From Proteobacteria bacterium SG_bin6 (lineage in GTDB: Bacteria > Pseudomonadota > Alphaproteobacteria > Sphingomonadales > Sphingomonadaceae), in contig LWDJ01000036.1 of assembly GCA_002083435.1 (NCBI GenBank), positions 40,368-104,367 on the forward strand: a DNA stretch of 64,000 nt. Direction: 5' to 3'. Positions 16,067-24,058 of the stretch are shown here, one piece after another. Every line of letters starts with the position of its first letter. Position 1 is the stretch's first letter. Under the pieces are notes generated by a model. The model was not told where the DNA came from, ran no database searches, and saw only the letters and a list, made by a program, of their open reading frames with translations. The translations under genes and the position numbers were made by a program.

Positions 16067-18229
16067 CTAAAAGCCGTAACGCAGCGTTACCCGCACGTCG
16101 CGCCCGGGGAGCGGGGCGAAATCCTTGATGAAGCTCGCATGGCGCCGCGCGTCGGCATCGAGCAGATTGGTCGCGTTGACCAGAATGCTCGTGCGGCTCG
16201 TGCCGAACGGCCGGAACTCGAACGAGGCGTTGAGCAGCGTGTAATCTGCGGTGCGGGTCTCGAACGCGGCGAGGCGGTTTTGCGGGAAGACATGCTCCAA
16301 CTCGATCCGGCCGGTCGCACGCTCACCTTGCGCTTCGGCACCCAGCAGGAAACGGCCCGCCGGGATGCGCGGCACCGGTCCGACCTGGTCGACATTGGCG
16401 CGCACATAATCGCCGAGCGCGTCGAGATTGATGTCGAAGCCCTTGACCCGCGCCACCCGCAGCGAGCCCTGCGCCTCGAACCCATAGAAGCGCGCCCGGC
16501 GCTGGAATTGCTGGAAACAGGGCAGCTCGACATCGCGCCCGCTCGGCGCGGCGGCCGCTTCGCACAGCGCCTGATCGACCTGATTCTCGTAGATGAAATT
16601 GTCGAACCAGTTATAATAGGCCGAGGCATCGAAGCTGTAGCCGTCGCCATGCGCGTGCAGCGTCGCCTCCAGCGCCCAGCTCTTCTCGAGCGCGAAATTG
16701 GGGTTGCCAAGCTCGAACGCCTGCGTGCCCTTGTGCGGGCCGCGCGCGAACAGCTCCTCGGCGGCGGGCGCGCGCTCGGTGCGCGAACCGTTGAGCCCAA
16801 TCCGCACCTGGTCGTTCAACGCGTAAGAGGCGCCGAGCGAGGCCGAAACCGCCCCGAAGGCGCGATTGCCCGCTGGGAAGCGTTCGTCGCCCGCAATCAC
16901 CCGGCTCGCGACATTGGTCCATTCGTAGCGCGCGCCGCCCTCCACCTTCCAGCGCCCGAGATCGAGCTGCTGCTGCGTGAAAATGCCGACCTGCGAGCTG
17001 TTGTTGCGCGGCAAAAATGCCTCTTCGCCCTCAACATCGAAATCGCGGTTGAAATATTGTACGCCAGAGGCGCCGCTCCATGCGCCGCGCTTCGCCTGCA
17101 CCGCCTCGAACCGGCCTTCGAACCCGGCGCTACGGAAAGCGGTGCCGATCGCACCGTCGGGCTCCAGTTCGAAATGGCGATAGCGGGCATAGCCGGCACG
17201 GAAGCGCAGCTGCTCGATCACCGGACCCTTTACGTCGATTTCGGCGCGCAGATCGACACGGTTCTGGACGATGTCGAGCAGCGGCCCTTCCTGCTCCTGC
17301 CCCGGAAGCGTCGCATAGCGCAGCGGCAGGCCGTAGCGGCTGGCATAATGGCTGTAGGCGATCCCGATCAGGCCACTGTCGGTGATGATCGACGCGCCAC
17401 CGCCCGCCGTCCAGGTCTGGCTCGCGGTATTGGGCAGCGTCCCGCGGATCGCGGCGTTGGCGGCGAAGTCGATCGGATCGGCGCCCGGGGGCTGTGGCAA
17501 GCGCGCGCTCGCCAGCGCTTCGGCACGGCGCTGCGGGGTAAGCGCGAAGCCGCCGATGCGGATGTCGTCACTCGCCAAATAGCTGGCATTGGCGGTGAGG
17601 ACCAACTGGCTCGCGGCCTTGACGTCGATCCGACCCGAGACCGAGCGCTCGGTCGCCGCCGAGCCATAGCCCGCGATCAGATCGGCGCTGACGCCGTTCT
17701 CGGGGATCCGGCGCGGGATGCGCGTATCGATCACATCGACCACGCCGCCGGCCGCCGACGAGCCATAGAGCAGCGCCGCCGGCCCACGCAGCACCTCGAT
17801 CCGCTCGGCGAGCAGCGGGTTGATGACAACCGCGTGATCGACCGAGGTGTTCGACACGTCGAACGCGCCGATGCCGTCGGTCAATACCCGGATACGCTCG
17901 CCCTGCAGGCCGCGCAGAATGGGGCGTGAAGCGTTGGGGCCGAACGAGGTCGCCGACACGCCGGGCTGGCGGGCGAGCGTCTCGCCGATCGTCGCGCGCG
18001 TCGCGCGGTTGAGCTCGCTTCCCGTGAGGACGGTGGTGCCCGAGAGCACGTCGCGCTCGGAACGTTCGACGAGCGCGGAGACGATCACTTCCTTGCCCTG
18101 TTCGGCGGCGCGGGGCTGCGCGTCGCCGGCCGCACTGGTTCCTTCCACCGAGGTGTCCGCGAGTTCCTGCGCCGCAACCGGCGCGGCGAATACGGCGAGC
18201 GCGACGCCCGCAAGCAACGACAGTTTCAC
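16067..18229 (-). CDS. TonB-dependent receptor, ZnuD-like
   Basis: A 720-residue outer-membrane receptor. A signal peptide ends at AQA-like AAQ around residue 21; the plug domain (about 45-165) contains RPILRGLQGERIRVLTDGIG, DVSNTSVDHAV and IEVLRGPAALLYGSSAAGGVV, which resemble the zinc receptor ZnuD more than siderophore receptors. The 22-strand barrel ends in the expected aromatic Phe (LRYGF). Two Cys in a predicted loop (CEAAAAPSGRDVELPC) may form a disulfide or metal site. The start is GTG at 18229, eight bases after AAGGG. A 15-bp dyad upstream may be a Zur/Fur-type operator. Zinc as ligand is inference. Confidence 0.85.
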   Translation of the reverse strand: MKLSLLAGVALAVFAAPVAAQELADTSVEGTSAAGDAQPRAAEQGKEVIVSALVERSERDVLSGTTVLTGSELNRATRATIGETLARQPGVSATSFGPNASRPILRGLQGERIRVLTDGIGAFDVSNTSVDHAVVINPLLAERIEVLRGPAALLYGSSAAGGVVDVIDTRIPRRIPENGVSADLIAGYGSAATERSVSGRIDVKAASQLVLTANASYLASDDIRIGGFALTPQRRAEALASARLPQPPGADPIDFAANAAIRGTLPNTASQTWTAGGGASIITDSGLIGIAYSHYASRYGLPLRYATLPGQEQEGPLLDIVQNRVDLRAEIDVKGPVIEQLRFRAGYARYRHFELEPDGAIGTAFRSAGFEGRFEAVQAKRGAWSGASGVQYFNRDFDVEGEEAFLPRNNSSQVGIFTQQQLDLGRWKVEGGARYEWTNVASRVIAGDERFPAGNRAFGAVSASLGASYALNDQVRIGLNGSRTERAPAAEELFARGPHKGTQAFELGNPNFALEKSWALEATLHAHGDGYSFDASAYYNWFDNFIYENQVDQALCEAAAAPSGRDVELPCFQQFQRRARFYGFEAQGSLRVARVKGFDINLDALGDYVRANVDQVGPVPRIPAGRFLLGAEAQGERATGRIELEHVFPQNRLAAFETRTADYTLLNASFEFRPFGTSRTSILVNATNLLDADARRHASFIKDFAPLPGRDVRVTLRYGF

Positions 18230-18275
18230 CTAAAAACCCTTTTACATCCCTCGATTCCCGTCCGGCTACACGTGA

Positions 18276-18290
18276 TGGTATAAAGTATCA
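18276..18290. promoter_or_regulatory. Imperfect dyad upstream of TonB receptor
   Basis: TGGTATAAAGTATCA is a 15-bp imperfect inverted repeat (TGnTA and TAnCA arms), AT-rich in a GC-rich neighbourhood, 47 bases before the receptor start and 66 before the divergent lyase. It is a candidate Zur/Fur-family operator, unproven. Confidence 0.3.
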
Positions 18291-18355
18291 AGAGCATAGA
18301 CGTCTGGTTGGCGACGGCCACGTGGGCTGGTAGCGCGCATGGCTGGAGGATTGCC

Positions 18356-19171
18356 ATGCCCATGCGCTCGTTACTGTTCGTGCCCGGAGACCGCCCCGAT
18401 CGCATGGCCAAGGCCGCGACGACCGGCGCCGACGCGCTCATCCTCGATCTGGAGGACGCGGTCTCCTTGGAGCGCAAGCCGCATGCGCGCAAAGCAATCG
18501 CAGCCTTCCTTGCCGAGCCATGTGGCTGCGCGCGGCTGGTGCGGGTGAACCCGCTCGATTCAGGGCTATTCGAGGCCGATCTCGCCGCGATCATGCCGGC
18601 AAGCCCGGATGGGCTGGTGCTGCCAAAGGCCGAAGGCGCCGCTTCGGTCGCGCGGCTGCCCGAGGGCGTGCCGATCCTGCCGATCGCGACCGAGACACCG
18701 GCCGCGATCTTCCAGCTGGGCAGCTATGCGGCCGCCGCCGACCGGCTGCTCGGCCTCACCTGGGGCGCGGAGGATCTGCCGGCCGCGATTGGCGCGGCGA
18801 CCTCGCGCGAGACCGATGGGCGCTTGACCCCGCCATATGAGCTGGTGCGCTCGCTTACGTTGTTCGGCGCCCATGCCGCCGGGGTAGCCGCGATCGAAAC
18901 GGTCTTCCCCGATTTCCGCGATCTCGATGCGCTCGCTGCTTACGCCGCGCGCGGGCGGCGCGATGGCTTTACGGGCATGATGGCGATCCACCCCGCGCAG
19001 GTTCCGGTGATCAATACCGCTTTCACGCCAAGCGAAGCCGAGTTCGATCACGCACGGCGGGTGGTCGCGGCGTTCGAGGCGAACCCCGGTGCCGGGGTGC
19101 TCGCGCTCGACGGCAAGATGATCGACGCGCCGCATTTGAAGGCCGCGCGGCGGGTGTTGGGGTTGAATTGA
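18356..19171 (+). CDS. HpcH/HpaI aldolase / citrate lyase beta-like (CoA ester lyase)
   Basis: A 271-residue CitE-like TIM-barrel protein. The start RSLLFVPGDRPDRM, the acidic loop LILDLEDAV, VRVNPLDS and the GLTWGAEDLPAAIGA block are typical of CitE-like and malyl-CoA lyase relatives that cleave or hydrolyse hydroxyacyl-CoA esters with Mg2+. No citrate lyase alpha or gamma gene is near, so classical citrate lyase is unlikely; (S)-malyl-, citramalyl- or methylmalyl-CoA activity is possible. GGAGGA lies five bases before the ATG at 18356. It is divergent from the TonB receptor. Confidence 0.88.
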   Translation: MPMRSLLFVPGDRPDRMAKAATTGADALILDLEDAVSLERKPHARKAIAAFLAEPCGCARLVRVNPLDSGLFEADLAAIMPASPDGLVLPKAEGAASVARLPEGVPILPIATETPAAIFQLGSYAAAADRLLGLTWGAEDLPAAIGAATSRETDGRLTPPYELVRSLTLFGAHAAGVAAIETVFPDFRDLDALAAYAARGRRDGFTGMMAIHPAQVPVINTAFTPSEAEFDHARRVVAAFEANPGAGVLALDGKMIDAPHLKAARRVLGLN

Positions 19172-19183
19172 GAAGAAGAAGAA

Positions 19184-19283
19184 CCCTCACCCAACCCTCT
19201 CCCGTAAACGGGAGAGGGCTATGATTTCCTCACGATCGTTACCAAAAGCCCTCTCCCGCATGCGGGAGAGGGTTGGGTGAGGG
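19184..19283. repeat. 100-bp composite inverted repeat (REP/BIME-like)
   Basis: The ends are perfect 21-bp inverted repeats (19184-19204 and 19263-19283). Each end is itself half of an internal hairpin: CCCTCTCCCG-taaa-CGGGAGAGGG at 19195-19218 and CCCTCTCCCG-catg-CGGGAGAGGG at 19249-19272. Including these, the two 37-base ends differ only in their four-base loops. A 26-base unique centre separates them. It lies between the convergent lyase and HNH genes, and may act as a two-way terminator. Confidence 0.85.
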
Positions 19284-19298
19284 GCTTTATACCGCTCC

Positions 19299-19865
19299 TC
19301 AAGCCTCCAGCTCGACGTCCCAATAAAGCCAGTCGTGCCACGTCTCGTGCAGGTAATTTGGCGGGAACCGCCGGCCATGTTCCTGCAGCTGCCAGCTCGT
19401 CGGACGGAAGGGCGGGTGGATCAGCGGCATGTGCGCCTGCTTGGGCGTCCGTCCGCCCTTCTTCAGATTGCACGGCGCGCAGGCGGTCACGACGTTTTCC
19501 CACGTCGTCCGCCCCTGTTGCGCGCGCGGGATCACATGGTCGAAGGTCAAGTCGCGTCCGGAGCCGCAATATTGACATTCGAACCGGTCGCGCAGGAACA
19601 GGTTGAACCGCGTGAAGGCCGGAAACTGCGAGGGTTTGACGAATTGCTTGAGGGCGATCACCGAGGGCAGCTTCAGCCGGTGATTGGGGCTCCGCACCTC
19701 CCGCTCGTAATAGGCGACGATATCGACCCGATCGAGGAAAACCGCCTTGATCGCCGTCTGCCACGGCCACACACTCAAAGGGTAGTAGCTGAGCGGGGTG
19801 TAATCCGCGTTCAGCACCAGCGCCGGGCAACTGTCCGGATGCCGGATCAGATCGGGATGGTACAT
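19299..19865 (-). CDS. HNH endonuclease family protein
   Basis: A 188-residue protein of the HNH_5 type found widely in alphaproteobacteria as a housekeeping gene. Residues 97-132 carry the zinc and catalytic core: C97xxC100, D109-H110, N124, then C129xxC132. The N-terminal part (ALVLNADYTPLSYYPLSVWPW) is a conserved extension of this family. AAGGGAAGAAG precedes the ATG at 19865. No methyltransferase or restriction partner is adjacent, so it need not be part of a defence system; the physiological role is unknown. Confidence 0.88.
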   Translation of the reverse strand: MYHPDLIRHPDSCPALVLNADYTPLSYYPLSVWPWQTAIKAVFLDRVDIVAYYEREVRSPNHRLKLPSVIALKQFVKPSQFPAFTRFNLFLRDRFECQYCGSGRDLTFDHVIPRAQQGRTTWENVVTACAPCNLKKGGRTPKQAHMPLIHPPFRPTSWQLQEHGRRFPPNYLHETWHDWLYWDVELEA

Positions 19866-19901
19866 ACTTCTTCCCTTTCGCCGACGCCTTTCGCCGAAGA
19901 G

Positions 19902-19913
19902 GATGACGTCATC
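19902..19913. promoter_or_regulatory. 12-bp perfect palindrome GATGACGTCATC
   Basis: A perfect palindrome 37 bases before the HNH gene start and 109 bases before gluQRS, followed by an overlapping ATGACAT. It may be an operator in this divergent promoter region. No regulator is assigned. Confidence 0.3.
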
Positions 19914-20021
19914 ATGACATTGCCAGCGACTCGCGGTCAATGGCCGGTTTCGTCGTTTTACCGACACCGCTTGCGGCTTGCGCCGACAACGCCTGAAGTC
20001 GCGAAATAGGAACCGCTGCGC

Positions 20022-20891
20022 TTGCTGACCACCCGCTTCGCCCCCAGCCCGACCGGCGCGCTGCATCTTGGCCACGCTTTTTCGGCACTGTGGGCGCATG
20101 ACGTCGCGCGCGCGGCGGGTGGCCGCTTCCTGCTGCGGATCGAGGACATCGACGGCACCCGCAGCCGGCCCGAGCATGTCGCTGGCATCCTCGCCGATCT
20201 CACCTGGCTGGGGCTGACGTGGGACGTGTTGAGCTTTCAGTCACAGCGGCTCGACGCCTATGCCGCCGCGCTCGACCGTTTGCGCGCGTGCGGTCTGCTC
20301 TACCCCTGCTTCTGTACCCGCGCCGACATAGCGCGTGAAATCGCGGCGAGCCTAGCCGCGCCGCATGGCGGCGACGCGGCCGCGTATCCCGGAACCTGCC
20401 GTCGGCTGCGCGCCGATGCGCGCGCCGCCCGGCTCGGCGAGCCGCATGCCTGGCGGCTCGACATGGCGGCTGCGGTCGCGGCGGGGGGGCCGCTCGCCTG
20501 GAGCGACGACCTTGCCGGCCCTGTCTCCAACGATGCGGCGGCACACGGCGACGTCGTGCTCGCGCGCAAGGATGCGCCGGCGAGCTATCATCTCGCCGCG
20601 ACGATCGATGATGCGGCGCAGGGAGTGACGCACGTCATTCGCGGCGCGGACCTGTTCACGGCGACGCATGTCCACCGCCTGCTCCAGGCGCTGCTCGACC
20701 TGCCGACCCCCATATATTGCCACCACCCGTTGCTGGTGGGCGCCGACGGCCGTCGCCTCGCCAAGCGTGACGGGGCGCCGAGCCTTGCCGAACGCCGCGC
20801 CCGGCGTGAGGACGGTCGTGCGCTCGCCGACGCGCTGCGCGTGCAAATAACGCTGGCAAAGTCCGGCGAACCGCCTATCTTGCCCGCATGA
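20022..20891 (+). CDS. gluQRS: Glutamyl-Q tRNA(Asp) synthetase
   Basis: A 289-residue truncated class I synthetase that attaches glutamate to queuosine on tRNA-Asp. The HIGH-type motif is HLGH at 15-18, the KMSKS-like loop is LAKRDGA, and the zinc site CFC...YPGTC is present; the anticodon-binding domain of GluRS is missing as expected. The start is a TTG at 20022, as no ATG precedes the conserved TTRFAPSPTG. Its stop overlaps the following small membrane gene (ATGA). Confidence 0.93.
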   Translation: MLTTRFAPSPTGALHLGHAFSALWAHDVARAAGGRFLLRIEDIDGTRSRPEHVAGILADLTWLGLTWDVLSFQSQRLDAYAAALDRLRACGLLYPCFCTRADIAREIAASLAAPHGGDAAAYPGTCRRLRADARAARLGEPHAWRLDMAAAVAAGGPLAWSDDLAGPVSNDAAAHGDVVLARKDAPASYHLAATIDDAAQGVTHVIRGADLFTATHVHRLLQALLDLPTPIYCHHPLLVGADGRRLAKRDGAPSLAERRARREDGRALADALRVQITLAKSGEPPILPA

Positions 20892-21118
20892 TCGTGTTCC
20901 TTTGGCTGTTGCTGATCGCGGCGATGATCGCCCCCCTCGCGATGCTGGTCCGTGGCATCGTGACCTTCCTGCAGACCACCAAGGCCGATTTGGAAGGCAG
21001 CGGTCCGAGCGTTTCGGCGATGAAGTCGAACCGGATGATGCAGGGCCGTATCTTCTTCCAGGCGGTCGCGATCCTGATCGCGACGGTGCTGCTGCTGTTC
21101 TTCGGCAAGGGCAGCTGA
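20888..21118 (+). CDS. Twin transmembrane protein, HIG1-like
   Basis: A 76-residue inner-membrane protein with two hydrophobic helices (about 2-26 and 55-72) joined by a polar loop containing KSNRMMQGRIFFQ, the pattern of HIG1-domain and twin-TM small proteins. HIG1 relatives interact with respiratory oxidases in mitochondria; the bacterial role is unknown. It overlaps gluQRS by four bases and is followed four bases later by the cobalamin adenosyltransferase, so the three are probably one operon. Confidence 0.82.
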   Translation: MIVFLWLLLIAAMIAPLAMLVRGIVTFLQTTKADLEGSGPSVSAMKSNRMMQGRIFFQAVAILIATVLLLFFGKGS

Positions 21119-21122
21119 CCCT

Positions 21123-21692
21123 CTGGTCAAGCTCAACAAAATCTACACGCGTACCGGCGACGACGGGACCACGGGGCTTGTCGACGGCAGCCGCGCCGCC
21201 AAGGACTCGCCCCGGCTCCACGCGATCGGCGAGGTCGACGAGCTGAACGCGGCAATCGGCGTCGCGGTGGTCGCGCTGGGCGCCGGGGACATCGCAGCGA
21301 CACTCCGGCGCATTCAGAACGACCTGTTCGACCTTGGCGCCGATCTTGCCACGCCCGGCGATGATTTTGTGCCTGGGCCCATGGTGCTGCGTATGGTCGC
21401 GGCGCAGGTTGCGTGGCTCGAAACGGCGATTGACGCGCTGAACGAACATCTGCCGCCGCTCACCAGCTTCATCTTGCCCGGTGGTAGCCCCGGCGCCGCC
21501 GCGCTTCATGTGGCGCGCACGATCGCGCGTCGCGCGGAGCGCGCCGCGGTGACGGCCGCGCGCGCGGAACCGCTGAACCCTGAAGCGCTGATTTATCTGA
21601 ACCGATTGTCCGATTATTTGTTCGTCGCGGCACGCACCGCCAATGCGGGCGCCGATCCTTTGTGGGTGCCCGGAGGCTCCCGCCAGCCTTAA
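21123..21692 (+). CDS. PduO-type ATP:cob(I)alamin adenosyltransferase with CTG start
   Basis: A 189-residue protein that adds adenosine to cob(I)alamin to make coenzyme B12. The N-terminal ATP-binding signature LNKIYTRTGDDGTTGLVDGS and the second motif FILPGGSPGAAALHVARTIARRAER are complete. There is no ATG, GTG or TTG in frame between an upstream TGA (21075-21077) and the signature. The only codon in the right place is CTG at 21123, replacing the usual Met-Val-Lys-Leu start. The first in-frame ATG (21267) would remove the conserved nucleotide-binding end. AAGG lies about 14 bases upstream. A sequencing error (A to C) is the main alternative. Confidence 0.85.
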   Translation: MVKLNKIYTRTGDDGTTGLVDGSRAAKDSPRLHAIGEVDELNAAIGVAVVALGAGDIAATLRRIQNDLFDLGADLATPGDDFVPGPMVLRMVAAQVAWLETAIDALNEHLPPLTSFILPGGSPGAAALHVARTIARRAERAAVTAARAEPLNPEALIYLNRLSDYLFVAARTANAGADPLWVPGGSRQP

Positions 21693-21742
21693 GGTTCGGA
21701 ATCTGCAAGCCAGACCCTGGCTGCGGCGGCAAGAAGGGAGCG

Positions 21743-23002
21743 ATGCCGATGATCGCCACCAGCACTAAAGTCGCGACCGATCCGCTGCTTGCGCGTTTCG
21801 CTCGCGTCCGCGCGCTCACCGAGACGCTCGCGGCCGGTCTGTCGGACGCCGACGCGACCGTGCAGTCGATGGACGATGCGTCGCCCGCGAAGTGGCATCT
21901 GGCGCATACCACATGGTTCTTCGAAACCTTCGTGTTGCGCGATCACGTTCCGGGCTACACGCTGTTCGATCCACGTTTCCCCTTCCTGTTCAACAGCTAT
22001 TACGAGGCAGAGGGCGCGCGCCACGCCCGCCCCCGACGCGGGATGCTCACTCGCCCGGCGCTTGCCGAGGTACTCGCCTATCGGGCGGCGGTGACCAAGA
22101 CTGTGCTCGCGGCGCTACCCGGGCTGCCGCCCGAGATCGCCGCGCTGGTCGAGCTTGGCTGCCATCATGAGGAGCAGCATCAGGAACTGCTGCTGACCGA
22201 CATCTTGCACCTGTTCGCGCAGAACCCGCTCGAACCCGCGCTTTTTACCGGCGATCCCAAGGTGCCCGTGGCGATGCCGGGCCCGATCGGCTGGATCGAG
22301 CGACCGGGCGGCATGGCCGAGATCGGGCATGACGGTCAGGGCTTCGCGTTTGACGCCGAAGGGCCGCGCCACACCGTGCTGTTGCACCCCTATGCGATCG
22401 CCGACCGAACCATTACCAATGGGGAATGGGCGGCGTTCATCGCGGATGGCGGCTATTCCGAGCCGCGCCACTGGCTCGCCGACGGCTGGGCTTGGGTGCA
22501 GGCGGAAGCTATCGTCGCACCGCTTTATTGGCGCCAGGACGATGGGATCTGGACTCGCTTCGGGCTCGATGGTCGCCGCCCGATCGACCCGGCTGCGCCG
22601 GTCACTCACATCAGCCTCTATGAGGCGGACGCCTATGCCAGCTGGGCGGGCGCGCGTCTGCCAACCGAGGCCGAATGGGAGGCGGCGGCGGAACAGCATC
22701 CCGACGGTGGCAACCAGCTCGACCGTGCTGAGGCGGTGGAGCCGCGCCCGGGCCGCCCCGCGTGGTTTGGCGATGTCTGGGAGTGGACCGGGTCGGCGTT
22801 TCGCCCCTATCCAGGCTTCCGGGCGGCGCCCGGCGCGGTCGGGGAGTATAACGGCAAGTTCATGAGCGGCCAGTTTGTGCTGCGCGGCGGCTCCTGCGCC
22901 ACCCCGCGCGGGCATCTGCGCCGCAGCTACCGCAATTTCTTCTATCCCCATCAGCGCTGGCAATTCACCGGCTTGCGTCTGGCGCGCGACTTGAACGTTT
23001 GA
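21743..23002 (+). CDS. egtB: Ergothioneine biosynthesis sulfoxide synthase EgtB
   Basis: A 419-residue iron enzyme that joins hercynine to a thiol with O2. The N-terminal DinB-like domain carries the iron-ligand pattern WHLAH (51-55) and H142-xxx-H146 in GCHHEEQHQE. The C-terminal half is the FGE/sulfatase-modifying fold with LPTEAEWEAA and the terminal RRSYRNFF block. Two ATGs are possible: 21743 is listed, but 21749 sits eight bases after AAGGGAG and may be the true start. The gene is followed 22 bases later by egtD, and together they form a minimal ergothioneine pathway. Confidence 0.94.
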   Translation: MPMIATSTKVATDPLLARFARVRALTETLAAGLSDADATVQSMDDASPAKWHLAHTTWFFETFVLRDHVPGYTLFDPRFPFLFNSYYEAEGARHARPRRGMLTRPALAEVLAYRAAVTKTVLAALPGLPPEIAALVELGCHHEEQHQELLLTDILHLFAQNPLEPALFTGDPKVPVAMPGPIGWIERPGGMAEIGHDGQGFAFDAEGPRHTVLLHPYAIADRTITNGEWAAFIADGGYSEPRHWLADGWAWVQAEAIVAPLYWRQDDGIWTRFGLDGRRPIDPAAPVTHISLYEADAYASWAGARLPTEAEWEAAAEQHPDGGNQLDRAEAVEPRPGRPAWFGDVWEWTGSAFRPYPGFRAAPGAVGEYNGKFMSGQFVLRGGSCATPRGHLRRSYRNFFYPHQRWQFTGLRLARDLNV

Positions 23003-23024
23003 AGCGCGCTATCAGGAGATCGTG

Positions 23025-24002
23025 ATGCTGAAGCCCGAGATTGAAGACGGCCAGGCCTCGCTGGCCGATCCGCAGTTCCGCGCCGACGTGCTGAACGGCT
23101 TCACCGACCGCCCGCGCGCGATCCCGGCGCGCTGGTTCTACGATCGGCGCGGTTCCGAACTGTTCGAGGCGATTACGGAGCTGCCCGAATATTATCCCAC
23201 CCGTACTGAAACTGCGATCCTGGCGGCCGAAGGCGGCGCGATTGGCTCGGCGGTGGGGCGCGGGCGAGCGGTGATCGAATTCGGTTCCGGCTCTTCGACC
23301 AAGACACCGCTGCTGCTTCGCGCGGTCGCGCCCTCGGCTTACGTGCCAATTGACATTTCGGGCGATTTCCTGCGCGAAAGCGCCGGCTCGCTTGCCGCGC
23401 AGTTTCCCGAGCTTCCGGCGCTTCCGATCGAAGGCGACTTCCTCAAGCCGATCGCACTGCCCGCCAGCGTGAGCGCACTGCCAAAGCTGGGCTTCTTCCC
23501 CGGTTCAACGATCGGCAACATGGCGCCCGCCGCCTCGGTCGACCTGCTGCGGGCGATGCGCGCCTCGCTCGGGCAAGGCGCGATGCTGCTGATCGGGATG
23601 GACTGGGTGAAATCGCCGGAAATCCTGGTCCCCGCCTATGACGATGCGCAGGGGATCACCGCCGCTTTTAACCTGAACCTGATCGAACGGATCAACCGTG
23701 AGCTCGCCGGCACGCTTCCCATCGACGCCTTCGCGCATGAAGCCCGCTGGAACGACGCGCGCGCGCGGATCGAAATGCATTTGGTCGCGGGACGCGACAT
23801 TTGCTTCGAGATCGAAGGACGCCCGTTCGAAATGGCCGCCGGCGAGACGATCCATACCGAGAATAGCCACAAATATGGCCCGCGCGATGCCCGGCTGCTG
23901 CTGCGCGCCGGTGGCTGGACGCCGATCGCTGAATGGACCGACCCAGACGCGCTGTTCGGGGTGATTCTGGCCGAAGCACAGGCGCCCCGGCCCGCTCCCT
24001 AG
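23025..24002 (+). CDS. egtD: L-histidine N-alpha-methyltransferase EgtD
   Basis: A 325-residue SAM-dependent enzyme that trimethylates histidine to hercynine, the first step of ergothioneine synthesis. It has the RWFYDRRGSELFEAITELPEYY start, the SAM loop EFGSGSSTKT, the GSTIGNM block and the C-terminal ENSHKY segment that binds histidine. The ATG at 23025 is five bases after AGGAGA; a GTG one codon earlier is too close to it. It is paired with egtB. Confidence 0.96.
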   Translation: MLKPEIEDGQASLADPQFRADVLNGFTDRPRAIPARWFYDRRGSELFEAITELPEYYPTRTETAILAAEGGAIGSAVGRGRAVIEFGSGSSTKTPLLLRAVAPSAYVPIDISGDFLRESAGSLAAQFPELPALPIEGDFLKPIALPASVSALPKLGFFPGSTIGNMAPAASVDLLRAMRASLGQGAMLLIGMDWVKSPEILVPAYDDAQGITAAFNLNLIERINRELAGTLPIDAFAHEARWNDARARIEMHLVAGRDICFEIEGRPFEMAAGETIHTENSHKYGPRDARLLLRAGGWTPIAEWTDPDALFGVILAEAQAPRPAP

Positions 24003-24058
24003 TTCCCTTCCGCGCGGCTTGGTTCTAGACGCGCGGCAAACGAACAAGGAGTTGGGCG

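Noticed and set aside
16139..17929. 596-codon open frame opposite the TonB receptor
   Set aside because: It is an antisense shadow of high-GC coding sequence, Arg/Gly/Ala-rich with no recognisable domain, while the minus strand is a complete receptor.
18356..19171. Citrate lyase beta subunit
   Set aside because: No alpha, gamma or ligase genes are nearby and single CitE-like proteins usually have other CoA-ester activities.
19299..19865. HNH nuclease as part of a restriction or defence system
   Set aside because: This HNH_5 family is near-universal in alphaproteobacteria as a single gene, and no methyltransferase, helicase or toxin is adjacent.
21267..21692. A 141-residue start at ATG for the cobalamin adenosyltransferase
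   Set aside because: It would remove the conserved nucleotide-binding N-terminus that is perfectly encoded upstream in the same frame.
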